A stretch of 6,378 bases of DNA from positions 1-6,378 of the forward strand of contig JAEXXW010000347.1 of NCBI GenBank assembly GCA_023405565.1, read 5' to 3'. Of the stretch, positions 1-5,844 are shown one piece after another. A model generated the notes under the pieces. The model searched no databases. It saw nothing but the letters and a program-made list of their open reading frames with translations, and was not told where the DNA came from. The position numbers and the translations under genes are program-made. The stretch is from Pseudomonadota bacterium (GTDB lineage Bacteria; Pseudomonadota; Alphaproteobacteria; Rhizobiales; Xanthobacteraceae). Each line of letters opens with the position of its first letter. The first letter of the stretch is position 1.

Positions 1-716
1 ATGTCGGCGACAGCGCCTTTGCGACCAAGGCCGGCATTCATGCCTCGGCGATCCTGAAAGACCCAGCGACCTATGAGCACGTGGCGCCGGAGGCGGTCGG
101 CAATCGCCGACGCGTTCTGGTGTCGGACCAGGGCGGCCGTTCGAACGTGCTGTCCGAACTCGAACGCATCGGCATGAGCGTGGACAAGAATGATCCGCGC
201 ATTGCCCGATTGCTGGAAGAGGTGAAGGAGCGCGAGGCGCTGGGATATGCCTATGAAGGCGCCGACGCGTCATTCGAATTGCTGGCGCGGCGCATCCTCG
301 GCAAGGTGCCGGACTATTTCGACGTCGAGCAGTTCGATGTGAATGTCGAGCAGCGCTACAACGCGGTTGGTAAGCGTGTCACGGTCGCCATGGCGGTGGT
401 GAAGGTGAAGGTCGACGGTGAAACGCTGATCTCGGCCGGTGAAGGCAACGGTCCGGTCAATGCGCTCGACGTCGCGCTGCGCAAGGACCTCGGCAAGTAT
501 CAGAAATACATCGATGGACTGAAGCTGACGGATTACCGCGTGCGTATCCTCAATGCCGGTACGGAAGCGGTCACGCGCGTGCTGATCGAGAGCGAGGACG
601 AGCAGGGCGATCGCTGGACCACTGTCGGCGTGTCGCCGAACGTCATCGAATCCTCGTTCCAGGCGCTGATGGATTCGATCGTTTTCAAGCTGGTGCGGTC
701 CGGCGCGACGGCGTAG
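1..716 (+). CDS. cimA: (R)-citramalate synthase, C-terminal part (5' end outside window)
   Basis: The enzyme condenses pyruvate and acetyl-CoA to (R)-citramalate, giving 2-oxobutyrate for isoleucine without threonine deaminase. The gene enters the window already open: the first full codon is at 3 and the stop TAG is at 714-716, leaving about 237 residues. The start of the visible part (GDSAFATKAGIHAS) is the end of the catalytic HMGL-like TIM barrel, including the conserved GIH motif. It is followed by the linker block VGNRRRVLVSDQGGRSNV, conserved in the 2-isopropylmalate/citramalate synthase superfamily. The last ~130 residues match the LeuA allosteric dimer domain (YRVRILNAG, then TTVGVSPNVIESSFQAL near the end). 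The ending GVSPNVIESSFQALMDSI is, from memory, typical of the citramalate synthase subfamily (TIGR00977) rather than of LeuA, which is why I choose CimA; an atypical 2-isopropylmalate synthase is the alternative. An internal ATG at 81 is not the true start, because conserved sequence continues upstream of it. It is convergent with the next gene. Confidence 0.88.
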   Translation, partial: VGDSAFATKAGIHASAILKDPATYEHVAPEAVGNRRRVLVSDQGGRSNVLSELERIGMSVDKNDPRIARLLEEVKEREALGYAYEGADASFELLARRILGKVPDYFDVEQFDVNVEQRYNAVGKRVTVAMAVVKVKVDGETLISAGEGNGPVNALDVALRKDLGKYQKYIDGLKLTDYRVRILNAGTEAVTRVLIESEDEQGDRWTTVGVSPNVIESSFQALMDSIVFKLVRSGATA

Positions 717-728
717 CGCGCCAATTTA

Positions 729-762
729 TCCATTCGTCCCCGCTTTCGCGGGGACGAATGGA
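729..762. repeat. Perfect 15-bp hairpin between convergent genes; dispersed-repeat-like, possible bidirectional terminator
   Basis: The arms at 729-743 and 748-762 are exact reverse complements around a 4-nt loop (TTTC on +, a GAAA tetraloop on -). The core is CGTCCCCGC / GCGGGGACG. It lies 12 nt after the cimA stop and 21 nt before the stop of the minus-strand gene, so it could end transcription from both sides. Neither strand has a real T-run after the stem, so it is not a textbook intrinsic terminator. The CCCCGC-TTTC-GCGGGG core resembles short palindromic repeats scattered between genes in many Alphaproteobacteria. On the minus strand it translates to SSPRKRG, a peptide often seen in spurious ORFs over such repeats. 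The hairpin is seen directly; the repeat family and termination role are inferred. Confidence 0.75.
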
Positions 763-783
763 AAACAATGAAGGTCGGCAGCC

Positions 784-1389
784 TTACAGCCGCTCCGCCG
801 CACCGGCTTTCATCAGCTTTTCGGCTTCGGGCACCGGCGCGGCTGCTTCGAACAGCTTCGGCAGAATCTCTTCCACGGTGTCGGATACCAGCAGACTGAC
901 CGAAAATCCGGCGCGGATGAAGGCCAGCTTCTGCATGTGATCGAGCAGGGCGCATAGCGGGTCCCAGAAGCCGCCGATATTGGCGACGAGGATCGGCTTC
1001 TTGTGCCGGCCGAGCTGTGCCCAGGTGAGCTGCTCGACCAGTTCCTCGAGCGTGCCGATGCCACCGGGCAGGGCCACAAAGGCATCCGAGCGCTCGAACA
1101 TGATGCGTTTGCGCTCGTGCATGTCACGGGTGACGATCAGCTCCTGCGCGTCGGAATAAGGTCGCTCCCGGCTGGTCAGGAATTCGGGGATGATGCCCGT
1201 GACCCGGCCGCCACCGGCCATCGTCGCGGCGGCCACAGCCCCCATGAGGCCAACTGAGCCGCCTCCATAGACGAGGCCGATATCGTTCTGCGCCAGGACG
1301 CTGCCAAAGGCATGGGCGGCCTTGGTGAAGGCCGGGTCGGTCCCGGGGCCGGAACCGCAATAGACGCAAATATTCCGAATCGTGCTCAT
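784..1389 (-). CDS. LOG/TIGR00730 family nucleotide 5'-monophosphate phosphoribohydrolase
   Basis: This 201-residue protein has the length and motifs of the LOG family (lysine decarboxylase-like Rossmann fold). Members hydrolyse the N-glycosidic bond of nucleoside 5'-monophosphates, classically cytokinin ribotides, releasing free base and ribose 5-phosphate in the cytoplasm. Visible motifs are an N-terminal VYCGSG (residues 9-14), the glycine-rich YGGGSVGLMG (41-50), MHERK (90-94), and the diagnostic PGGIGTLEE (108-116) that contributes the phosphate-binding loop and catalytic glutamate. The first in-frame ATG is at 1389-1387; a second ATG at 1393-1391 is in another frame. No purine-rich ribosome-binding site precedes it, so translation may be weak or leaderless-like. 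It is convergent with cimA and divergent from the ABC exporter. The physiological substrate in bacteria is often unknown: cytokinin activation, or general purine/pyrimidine nucleotide turnover, are both possible. Confidence 0.88.
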   Translation of the reverse strand: MSTIRNICVYCGSGPGTDPAFTKAAHAFGSVLAQNDIGLVYGGGSVGLMGAVAAATMAGGGRVTGIIPEFLTSRERPYSDAQELIVTRDMHERKRIMFERSDAFVALPGGIGTLEELVEQLTWAQLGRHKKPILVANIGGFWDPLCALLDHMQKLAFIRAGFSVSLLVSDTVEEILPKLFEAAAPVPEAEKLMKAGAAERL

Positions 1390-1442
1390 TCATTCACTGT
1401 CGCATTGGCGGGGAAAGGCCGTAAAGGCGGGCGAACCCGATT

Positions 1443-1471
1443 GATGTATGCCACTGATCGGCCTATTCCAA
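1443..1471 (-). promoter_or_regulatory. Weak candidate promoter for the LOG-family gene
   Basis: On the minus strand, TTGGAA (complement of 1466-1471) is followed after 17 bp by TACATC (complement of 1443-1448), roughly 55 bp upstream of the ATG. The -35 box matches the sigma-70 consensus at 4 of 6 positions, but the -10 box only at 3 of 6. Position and spacing are good, base match is poor. Confidence 0.2.
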
Positions 1472-1504
1472 GGCGCCGCGAGACCCCCTCGGGCCTCTTG
1501 GACG

Positions 1505-1533
1505 GTAACAATTGGCTCCAGAAACCCTATATC
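1505..1533 (+). promoter_or_regulatory. Candidate promoter for the atm1-psd-pssA operon
   Basis: GTAACA (1505-1510), a 17-bp spacer and TATATC (1528-1533) each match the housekeeping sigma-70 boxes at 4 of 6 positions. They would place the transcript start near 1540, giving a leader of about 37 nt before the ATG at 1577. A weaker alternative is TTGATG (1441-1446), 17 bp, TATTCC (1464-1469), with a leader near 100 nt. The 1390-1576 region is the only sizeable gap upstream of four closely packed genes, so the operon promoter is expected here. I saw no clear operator palindrome or riboswitch in it. Confidence 0.3.
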
Positions 1534-1576
1534 CGGCCCAGAATAAAGCTTAACGACCGGACGCCATTCAGACCTC

Positions 1577-3556
1577 ATGACTGACACATCCGCCACGACC
1601 CGCGACCAGACCAATTCGCGGGTCTCCGCCCAGCAGGGCGCGCTTTTGCGGACCCTTGTCGGGCTCTGGCCCTATATCTGGCCGGGGGACCGGGCCGACC
1701 TGAAATGGCGGGTGGCGTGGGCGATGGTGTTGCTGCTGGTGGCGAAACTCGTCACCATCGTCGTGCCCTTCACCTTCAAATGGGCGACCGATGCCCTGTC
1801 GGGGCATCCGAGCGCGCCGTTCTTCGCTTCGTCCTGGCTCGGCTGGGTGGTAGCCGCGCCGATCCTGATGACGGTCGCCTATGGCGGCATGCGCATTCTG
1901 ATGGCGGTGCTGACGCAGGTGCGCGACGGCATCTTCGCCAAGGTGGCGATGCACGCGGTCCGGCGCCTCGCCATCATGACCTTCGAGCATATGCACCAAT
2001 TGTCGCTGCGCTATCATCTGGAGCGCAAGACCGGCGGGCTGACGCGCGTGCTGGAGCGCGGGCGCAACGGCATCGAAACCATCGTGAGGATGGTGATCCT
2101 GCAACTCATCCCGACGATCATCGAGCTTGCGCTCATCGTCGGCGTGCTGTTCTGGCAATTCGACTGGCGTTACGTGGTGGTGATCCTCGTCACTGTCACA
2201 GCCTACATGCTCTATACCTATTATGCGACCGAGTGGCGGATCTCCATTCGCCGCCGGATGAATGAGAGCGATACCGAGGCCAACACCAAGGCCATCGACT
2301 CTCTTTTGAACTACGAGACGGTCAAATATTTCGTCGCCGAGGAACGCGAAGCCAAGCGCTACGACCGCTCCATGGCGCGCTATGAGGAAGCGAGCGTCAA
2401 GGCCTACACGTCGCTCGCCGTGCTCAATGCAGGCCAGGCTGCGATCTTCACCGCAGGGCTTGGTCTTGCGATGGTGATGTGCGCGATCGGCGTTCACAAC
2501 GGCACCAACACGGTCGGTGATTTCGTCATGATCAATGCCATGATGATTCAGCTCTATCAGCCGCTGAATTTCATGGGCATGGTCTATCGCGAGATCAAGC
2601 AGGCGGTGATCGACATAGAGATGATGTTCTCCATCCTGCAGCGCGATCCGGAAATCAAGGACGAGCCGGATGCGCCGGCCTTGCGCGTGAATAAAGGTGC
2701 GCTGCGATTCGAGAATGTGACTTTCGCTTATGAGTCCATCCGTCCGATCCTCAAGGGCATCAGCTTCGAGGTGCCGGCCGGCCATACGGTTGCGATCGTC
2801 GGTCCGTCGGGCGCCGGCAAATCGACGCTCTCGCGTCTGCTGTTCCGCTTTTATGATGTCACCAGCGGCCGTATCCTGATCGACAATCAGGATATCCGCG
2901 ATGTGACGCAGAATTCGCTCCGCTCCGCCATCGGCATGGTGCCGCAGGATACCGTGCTGTTCAACGACACGCTCCGTTACAACATCCGCTATGGCCGCTG
3001 GGATGCGAGCGACGCGGACGTGGAGGAGGCGGCGCGGCTGGCGCAGATCGACGCCTTCATCAAGCTCAGCCCGAAAGGCTATGAGACCGAAGTCGGCGAG
3101 CGCGGGTTGAAACTCTCCGGCGGCGAGAAGCAGCGCGTCGCGATTGCCCGCACGATCCTGAAAGCGCCGCCGATCCTCGTGCTCGACGAAGCTACGTCGG
3201 CTCTCGACAGCCACACCGAGAAGGAAATTCAGGACGCGCTCGACCGCGTCTCCAGGGGTCGTACGACGCTCGTCATCGCGCATCGCCTCTCGACCATCGT
3301 CAATGCCGACGAGATCATCGTGCTTGAGGCCGGCCACATCGCCGAGCGCGGCACGCATTATCAGTTGCTGGCGCGTGACGGCCTCTATGCCAGCATGTGG
3401 AATCGTCAGCGCGAAGCCGAAGCCGCACGGGAAAAGCTTGCGCAGGCCGAGGAAGATGAACTTGCTCCGAACCGTAATCCGCCGAAGGTGGAAGACGACG
3501 TTTCGGAAGAGGGTGATATTGCGCCGCGCGCGCCCGCGGATGCTCTGGGGGGATAA
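1577..3556 (+). CDS. Atm1/HMT1-type ABC exporter (fused permease and ATPase, heavy-metal/glutathione-conjugate family)
   Basis: This 659-residue half-transporter should work as a homodimer in the inner membrane. The N-terminal half has six likely membrane helices (about 46-68, 88-112, 170-194, 198-218, 284-305, 313-335). The ATPase half shows the A-loop Tyr385 (TFAYES), Walker A GPSGAGKST (409-417), Q-loop Gln457 (VPQD), signature LSGGEKQ (513-519), Walker B ILVLDE (533-538) and H-loop His569. All key residues are present, so it should be active. The Atm1 subgroup is indicated by LLNYETVKYF (243-252) and QLYQPLNFMGMVYREIKQ (325-342), hallmarks of mitochondrial Atm1/ABCB7 and its bacterial relatives, which export glutathione polysulfides or metal-glutathione conjugates. 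The start is secure: an in-frame stop lies at 1544 and no other start codon intervenes, although no good ribosome-binding site is visible. The last ~45 residues form a charged, probably disordered tail. The substrate cannot be read from the sequence. Confidence 0.93.
   Translation: MTDTSATTRDQTNSRVSAQQGALLRTLVGLWPYIWPGDRADLKWRVAWAMVLLLVAKLVTIVVPFTFKWATDALSGHPSAPFFASSWLGWVVAAPILMTVAYGGMRILMAVLTQVRDGIFAKVAMHAVRRLAIMTFEHMHQLSLRYHLERKTGGLTRVLERGRNGIETIVRMVILQLIPTIIELALIVGVLFWQFDWRYVVVILVTVTAYMLYTYYATEWRISIRRRMNESDTEANTKAIDSLLNYETVKYFVAEEREAKRYDRSMARYEEASVKAYTSLAVLNAGQAAIFTAGLGLAMVMCAIGVHNGTNTVGDFVMINAMMIQLYQPLNFMGMVYREIKQAVIDIEMMFSILQRDPEIKDEPDAPALRVNKGALRFENVTFAYESIRPILKGISFEVPAGHTVAIVGPSGAGKSTLSRLLFRFYDVTSGRILIDNQDIRDVTQNSLRSAIGMVPQDTVLFNDTLRYNIRYGRWDASDADVEEAARLAQIDAFIKLSPKGYETEVGERGLKLSGGEKQRVAIARTILKAPPILVLDEATSALDSHTEKEIQDALDRVSRGRTTLVIAHRLSTIVNADEIIVLEAGHIAERGTHYQLLARDGLYASMWNRQREAEAAREKLAQAEEDELAPNRNPPKVEDDVSEEGDIAPRAPADALGG
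3547..3553 (+). promoter_or_regulatory. Ribosome-binding site of psd inside the exporter's last codons
   Basis: GGGGGGA ends 6 nt before the psd ATG at 3560 and overlaps the last Gly codons of the exporter, whose stop TAA is 3554-3556. This arrangement suggests translational coupling and supports the chosen psd start. Confidence 0.6.
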
Positions 3557-3559
3557 TCA

Positions 3560-4258
3560 ATGTCTGTCGTGAAATCGATCCAGTCGCAGCTTGTGCCGAT
3601 CCATCCGCAAGGCCTGCCGTTCATCGGCGCTTTCGCCTTGGCCAGTCTGGTCCTGTTCTGGATATGGTCGCCGCTCGGCTGGATCGGCACATTGCTGACC
3701 GCCTGGTGCGCCTACTTCTTCCGCGATCCGCCGCGTGTGACACCCATACGTGACGGCATTGTCGTTTCGCCGGCCGACGGCCGGGTCAGCCTGGTCGCCA
3801 ATGTGGTGCCGCCGAAGGAACTCGATCTCGGCGATCGTCCGATCCTGCGCATCTCGGTTTTCATGAGCGTGTTCGACTGCCACGTGAATCGCAGTCCGGT
3901 CGCCGGGCGTGTCGAACGTATCGTCTATCGTGCTGGCACCTTCCTGAATGCCGATCTCGACAAGGCGAGCGAGGATAACGAGCGCAATGCGCTGGTGATC
4001 GCAACGCCCAATGGCCGCATCGGTGTGGTGCAGATCGCCGGTCTCGTCGCGCGCCGCATCCTGTGTTTCGTCCGCGAGGGCGAAGCCCTCGGTGCCGGTG
4101 ACCGCTTTGGCATGATCCGCTTCGGTTCGCGGCTCGATGTTTATCTGCCCGAAGGGGCGCGGCCGATGGTCGCCGAAGGGCAGACGGCGATTGCCGGAGA
4201 AACCGTTTTGGCCGATTTGAAAGGTGCGGAAGGCCCGCGCAATTTCAAGATGGGTTAA
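3560..4258 (+). CDS. psd: Phosphatidylserine decarboxylase proenzyme (short bacterial type)
   Basis: Psd is a pyruvoyl enzyme that decarboxylates phosphatidylserine to phosphatidylethanolamine at the cytoplasmic membrane. The 232-residue proenzyme has the length of the short PSD-A subfamily rather than the longer E. coli type (about 320). Hydrophobic segments near 20-38 and 40-54 should anchor it. Self-cleavage is expected between Gly189 and Ser190 in [11 protein letters not shown], giving a beta chain (1-189) and a small alpha chain (190-232) whose Ser190 becomes the pyruvoyl group. The likely autoprocessing triad is complete: Asp73 in SPADG, His108 in DCHVN and Ser190. It starts 3 bp after the exporter's stop and is followed by pssA, which makes its substrate, so function and context agree. 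The ATG is supported by a G-rich ribosome-binding site 6 nt upstream. Confidence 0.95.
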   Translation: MSVVKSIQSQLVPIHPQGLPFIGAFALASLVLFWIWSPLGWIGTLLTAWCAYFFRDPPRVTPIRDGIVVSPADGRVSLVANVVPPKELDLGDRPILRISVFMSVFDCHVNRSPVAGRVERIVYRAGTFLNADLDKASEDNERNALVIATPNGRIGVVQIAGLVARRILCFVREGEALGAGDRFGMIRFGSRLDVYLPEGARPMVAEGQTAIAGETVLADLKGAEGPRNFKMG

Positions 4259-4268
4259 CCGTGATGGC

Positions 4269-4285
4269 CCGCCAGGCGATGGCGG
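4269..4285 (+). other. Short hairpin in the psd-pssA gap
   Basis: CCGCCA (4269-4274) and TGGCGG (4280-4285) form a 6-bp GC-rich stem with a 5-nt loop, just after the psd stop. There is no T-run, so it is unlikely to terminate. It might protect an mRNA end or tune pssA expression, but a stem this short can arise by chance in GC-rich DNA. Confidence 0.25.
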
Positions 4286-4315
4286 CGAACCGGATCATTT
4301 GCTAAGGTTGTGGAC

Positions 4316-5209
4316 ATGACATTTTCACCTGTCGATCCTGAACGAACCGGCCTGCGCCGCCGGCGTTTTCGCACCATTCCGGTCCGCCTCCTGTTGCCGA
4401 ACATGATCACGCTGCTCTCGCTCTGCGCGGGACTGACGGCGATCCGTCTGGCGATCGAAGGCCGGATCGAATGGGCGCTGGGCGCGATCGTGTTTGCGGC
4501 GGCGCTGGATGGCATCGATGGCCGCGTGGCGCGCATGCTGAAAGGGCAATCGCGCTTCGGCGCCGAGCTCGACAGCCTCGCGGACTTTGTCAATTTCGGC
4601 GTCGTGCCGGGCCTCATTCTTTACTTCTGGGGTCTGAACGAACTCGGGGCCATCGGCTGGATCGCGGCGCTTGTGTTCGCGATCTGCATGAGCCTGCGCC
4701 TCGCGCGCTTCAATGTCATGGCGGATGATCCCAATCGCCCGGCCTGGATGGGCAATTTCTTCACCGGCGTTCCGGCGCCGGCCGGCGCGATCATCGTGCT
4801 GCTGCCGATCTATGTGAATCTGCTCGGCATGCCGCGCTTCAATGCGCTTGCTTGCATCTACACGCTGGTCATCGCCTTCCTTCTGGTCTCGACCCTGCCG
4901 GTCTTCTCGGGCAAGAAGCTCGGCAATCGGGTCCGGCCCGATCTCGTGCTGCCGATCTTCGTGGCCATTGTGCTGTTCGTGGCCTTGCTCGTCAGCTATC
5001 CGTGGCCGGTCCTGACCATTGGTACGCTCGCCTACCTAGCGTCGCTGCCGTTCGGCTGGCTGTCAGCGCGCGAATACAAACGCAAGGATGTGGAAGCCGC
5101 GGCCGCAAAGCATGAGGCCATGATGGCTTCGCATCCGGACGACAAGAGCGGGCCTCACGTGGCTCTGGCGCATTCCGATGACGAGGAGCGGCCAAGCCGT
5201 CTGAATTGA
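4316..5209 (+). CDS. pssA: CDP-diacylglycerol-serine O-phosphatidyltransferase
   Basis: PssA transfers the phosphatidyl group from CDP-diacylglycerol to L-serine, making phosphatidylserine for Psd. The CDP-alcohol phosphatidyltransferase signature D-G-x2-A-R-x8-G-x3-D-x3-D is complete: Asp68, Gly69, Ala72, Arg73, Gly82, Asp86 and Asp90 (DGRVARMLKGQSRFG, then AELDSLAD). The rest is strongly hydrophobic with about eight likely membrane segments between residues 26 and 250. The block FTGVPAPAGA (~149-158) is typical of the membrane-bound PssA II type. A hydrophilic, His/Asp/Glu-rich tail of ~45 residues follows. I chose ATG 4316 (297 residues) because AAGG at 4304-4307 sits 8 nt before it. A GTG at 4310 in the same frame would add two residues but is only 2 nt from the AAGG. 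The upstream in-frame stop is at 4262. It shares the operon with psd (57 bp gap). Confidence 0.95.
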   Translation: MTFSPVDPERTGLRRRRFRTIPVRLLLPNMITLLSLCAGLTAIRLAIEGRIEWALGAIVFAAALDGIDGRVARMLKGQSRFGAELDSLADFVNFGVVPGLILYFWGLNELGAIGWIAALVFAICMSLRLARFNVMADDPNRPAWMGNFFTGVPAPAGAIIVLLPIYVNLLGMPRFNALACIYTLVIAFLLVSTLPVFSGKKLGNRVRPDLVLPIFVAIVLFVALLVSYPWPVLTIGTLAYLASLPFGWLSAREYKRKDVEAAAAKHEAMMASHPDDKSGPHVALAHSDDEERPSRLN

Positions 5210-5680
5210 TTGCAGAGTCCGGCGGACAAGCCCGTGCTGCACGTGGTGTCGCTCCTTTCGGCCGGGCAGGCCGAGGGGCGCCGCACGATCGATACGCTTC
5301 TTCTGGACCATGAGCAGCGTCGCCTGTCGCACGGCACCTTCAGCACGCTGCGCGGAACGATGGTTGAAATCGTTTTGCCGCAAGGTCAAAGACTGCGGGC
5401 TGGTGATATCCTTGCGCTCAGCGATGGCAGCCTGATCGAGATCGTCGCCAAGCCGGAACTGCTGCTTGAGGTTCGCGCTGCCGATCCCTCCGCTTTGGCG
5501 CGATTGGCCTGGTTGCTGGGCGATCATCATATCCCGGTCGAGATCCACGAGCGTCGTCTGCGATTGCGTCGCTCGGATATGGCCCGCGCCTTGTTGCAGC
5601 CGTTTGGAGCGAGGCTGATCGACATCGAAGCGCCGTTTGAGCCGGAGGGGGGGGCCTATGAGGGCCATGTTCATCCATGA
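5210..5680 (+). CDS. ureE: UreE-like urease accessory protein (nickel chaperone), start uncertain
   Basis: UreE is a cytosolic dimer that delivers nickel to apo-urease through UreG. Up to 156 residues are visible. An N-terminal UreE domain (about 28-80) contains LLLDHEQRRLSHG and LPQGQRLRAGDILAL. The C-terminal metal-binding domain (about 84-148) contains LLEVRAADPSALARLAWLLG and then GDHHIPVEI, where His107 corresponds to the conserved interface nickel ligand (His96 of Klebsiella UreE). It ends in the family-typical APFEPEGGAY. The usual His-rich tail is reduced to EGHVHP. The start is uncertain: TTG 5210 directly follows the pssA stop TGA in the same frame and lacks a ribosome-binding site; GTG codons at 5234, 5243 and 5246 are alternatives. 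No ureA, B, C, D, F or G is in the window, so it is either an orphan or serves a urease encoded elsewhere. Assignment rests on motif recognition only. Confidence 0.8.
   Translation: MQSPADKPVLHVVSLLSAGQAEGRRTIDTLLLDHEQRRLSHGTFSTLRGTMVEIVLPQGQRLRAGDILALSDGSLIEIVAKPELLLEVRAADPSALARLAWLLGDHHIPVEIHERRLRLRRSDMARALLQPFGARLIDIEAPFEPEGGAYEGHVHP
5644..5654 (+). repeat. 8-G homopolymer within a GGAGG-type sequence
   Basis: Positions 5644-5654 read GGAGGGGGGGG, with eight consecutive G at 5647-5654 encoding part of the EGGA motif of the UreE-like protein. It is both a slippage-prone tract and a strong ribosome-binding-site-like sequence placed just before ATG 5658. Loss of one G would shift translation into the frame of the following short ORF; gain of one G would reach a TGA within a few codons. 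Confidence 0.6.
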
Positions 5681-5765
5681 ACGCGGCTGGATAACGCGCT
5701 TGTGTGTCAATGCCGGTCCGTGCGGCAATCGGCGGACTGGCCTGACAAAAGTGCGCCGCAAATAA
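5658..5765 (+). CDS. Possible 35-residue small protein overlapping the ureE end
   Basis: ATG 5658 opens a 35-codon ORF ending at TAA 5763-5765. It overlaps the last 23 bp of the UreE-like gene in another frame and is preceded by the GGAGG-type sequence at 5644-5654. The product starts MRAMFIHERGWITRLC and is basic, with two Cys. It has no signal peptide, membrane helix or family motif that I recognise, and does not look like the start of UreF, the usual next gene. The ribosome-binding site is the only positive evidence; it may be accidental because the G-tract is also coding for UreE. Confidence 0.2.
   Translation: MRAMFIHERGWITRLCVNAGPCGNRRTGLTKVRRK
5712..5741 (+). terminator. Possible stem-loop ending the operon
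   Basis: GCCGGTCCG (5712-5720) pairs with CGGACTGGC (5733-5741) over 9 bp, with one G-U pair and a 12-nt loop. It lies about 30 nt after the ureE stop, where the operon would be expected to end. It is followed by CTGACAAAAG rather than a T-run, so any termination would be factor-assisted. It would also overlap the end of the small ORF at 5658. Confidence 0.3.
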
Positions 5766-5775
5766 GGGTGACGAG

Positions 5776-5798
5776 TGCACCTTGCTGCAAATGGTGCA
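5776..5798. promoter_or_regulatory. Nested inverted repeat upstream of the TRAP binding-protein gene (candidate operator)
   Basis: The outer arms TGCACC (5776-5781) and GGTGCA (5793-5798) enclose the inner palindrome TTGC-T-GCAA (5782-5790), separated from the right arm by AT. Together they give 10 paired bases per side with a 2-nt asymmetry. The element ends 46 bp before the ATG at 5845. A weak promoter-like pair, TTGCTG (5782-5787) and CAAAAT (5806-5811) with an 18-bp spacer, overlaps it, a layout that fits repressor control. TRAP transporter genes are commonly regulated by substrate-responsive factors such as GntR- or IclR-type proteins; which one would act here is unknown. Confidence 0.35.
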
Positions 5799-5844
5799 GG
5801 AACTTCAAAATCGCGGCACTAGATAACGCACGAGGGAAGGGCTC

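Noticed and set aside
81..716. Treating ATG 81 as the start of the first gene
   Set aside because: Conserved synthase sequence (GIHAS, TYEHVAPE) continues in frame upstream to the window edge, so the gene is truncated by the window and ATG 81 is an internal codon or position in a longer gene.
533..955. Minus-strand 140-codon frame across the cimA end and the LOG gene
   Set aside because: It is antisense to cimA, crosses the hairpin repeat (source of its SSPRKRG peptide) and overlaps the LOG gene in another frame. No coding signal of its own.
1568..3358. A 596-codon open frame on the minus strand opposite the ABC exporter
   Set aside because: It is rich in His, Asp and Arg in the way antisense frames of GC-rich ABC genes are, has no recognisable domain, and lies opposite a gene with every expected motif intact. 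It is a by-product of codon bias.
5690..5829. Direct repeat GATAACGC at 5690-5697 and 5822-5829
   Set aside because: An 8-bp match in this stretch is easily due to chance, and nothing such as a mobile element lies between the copies.
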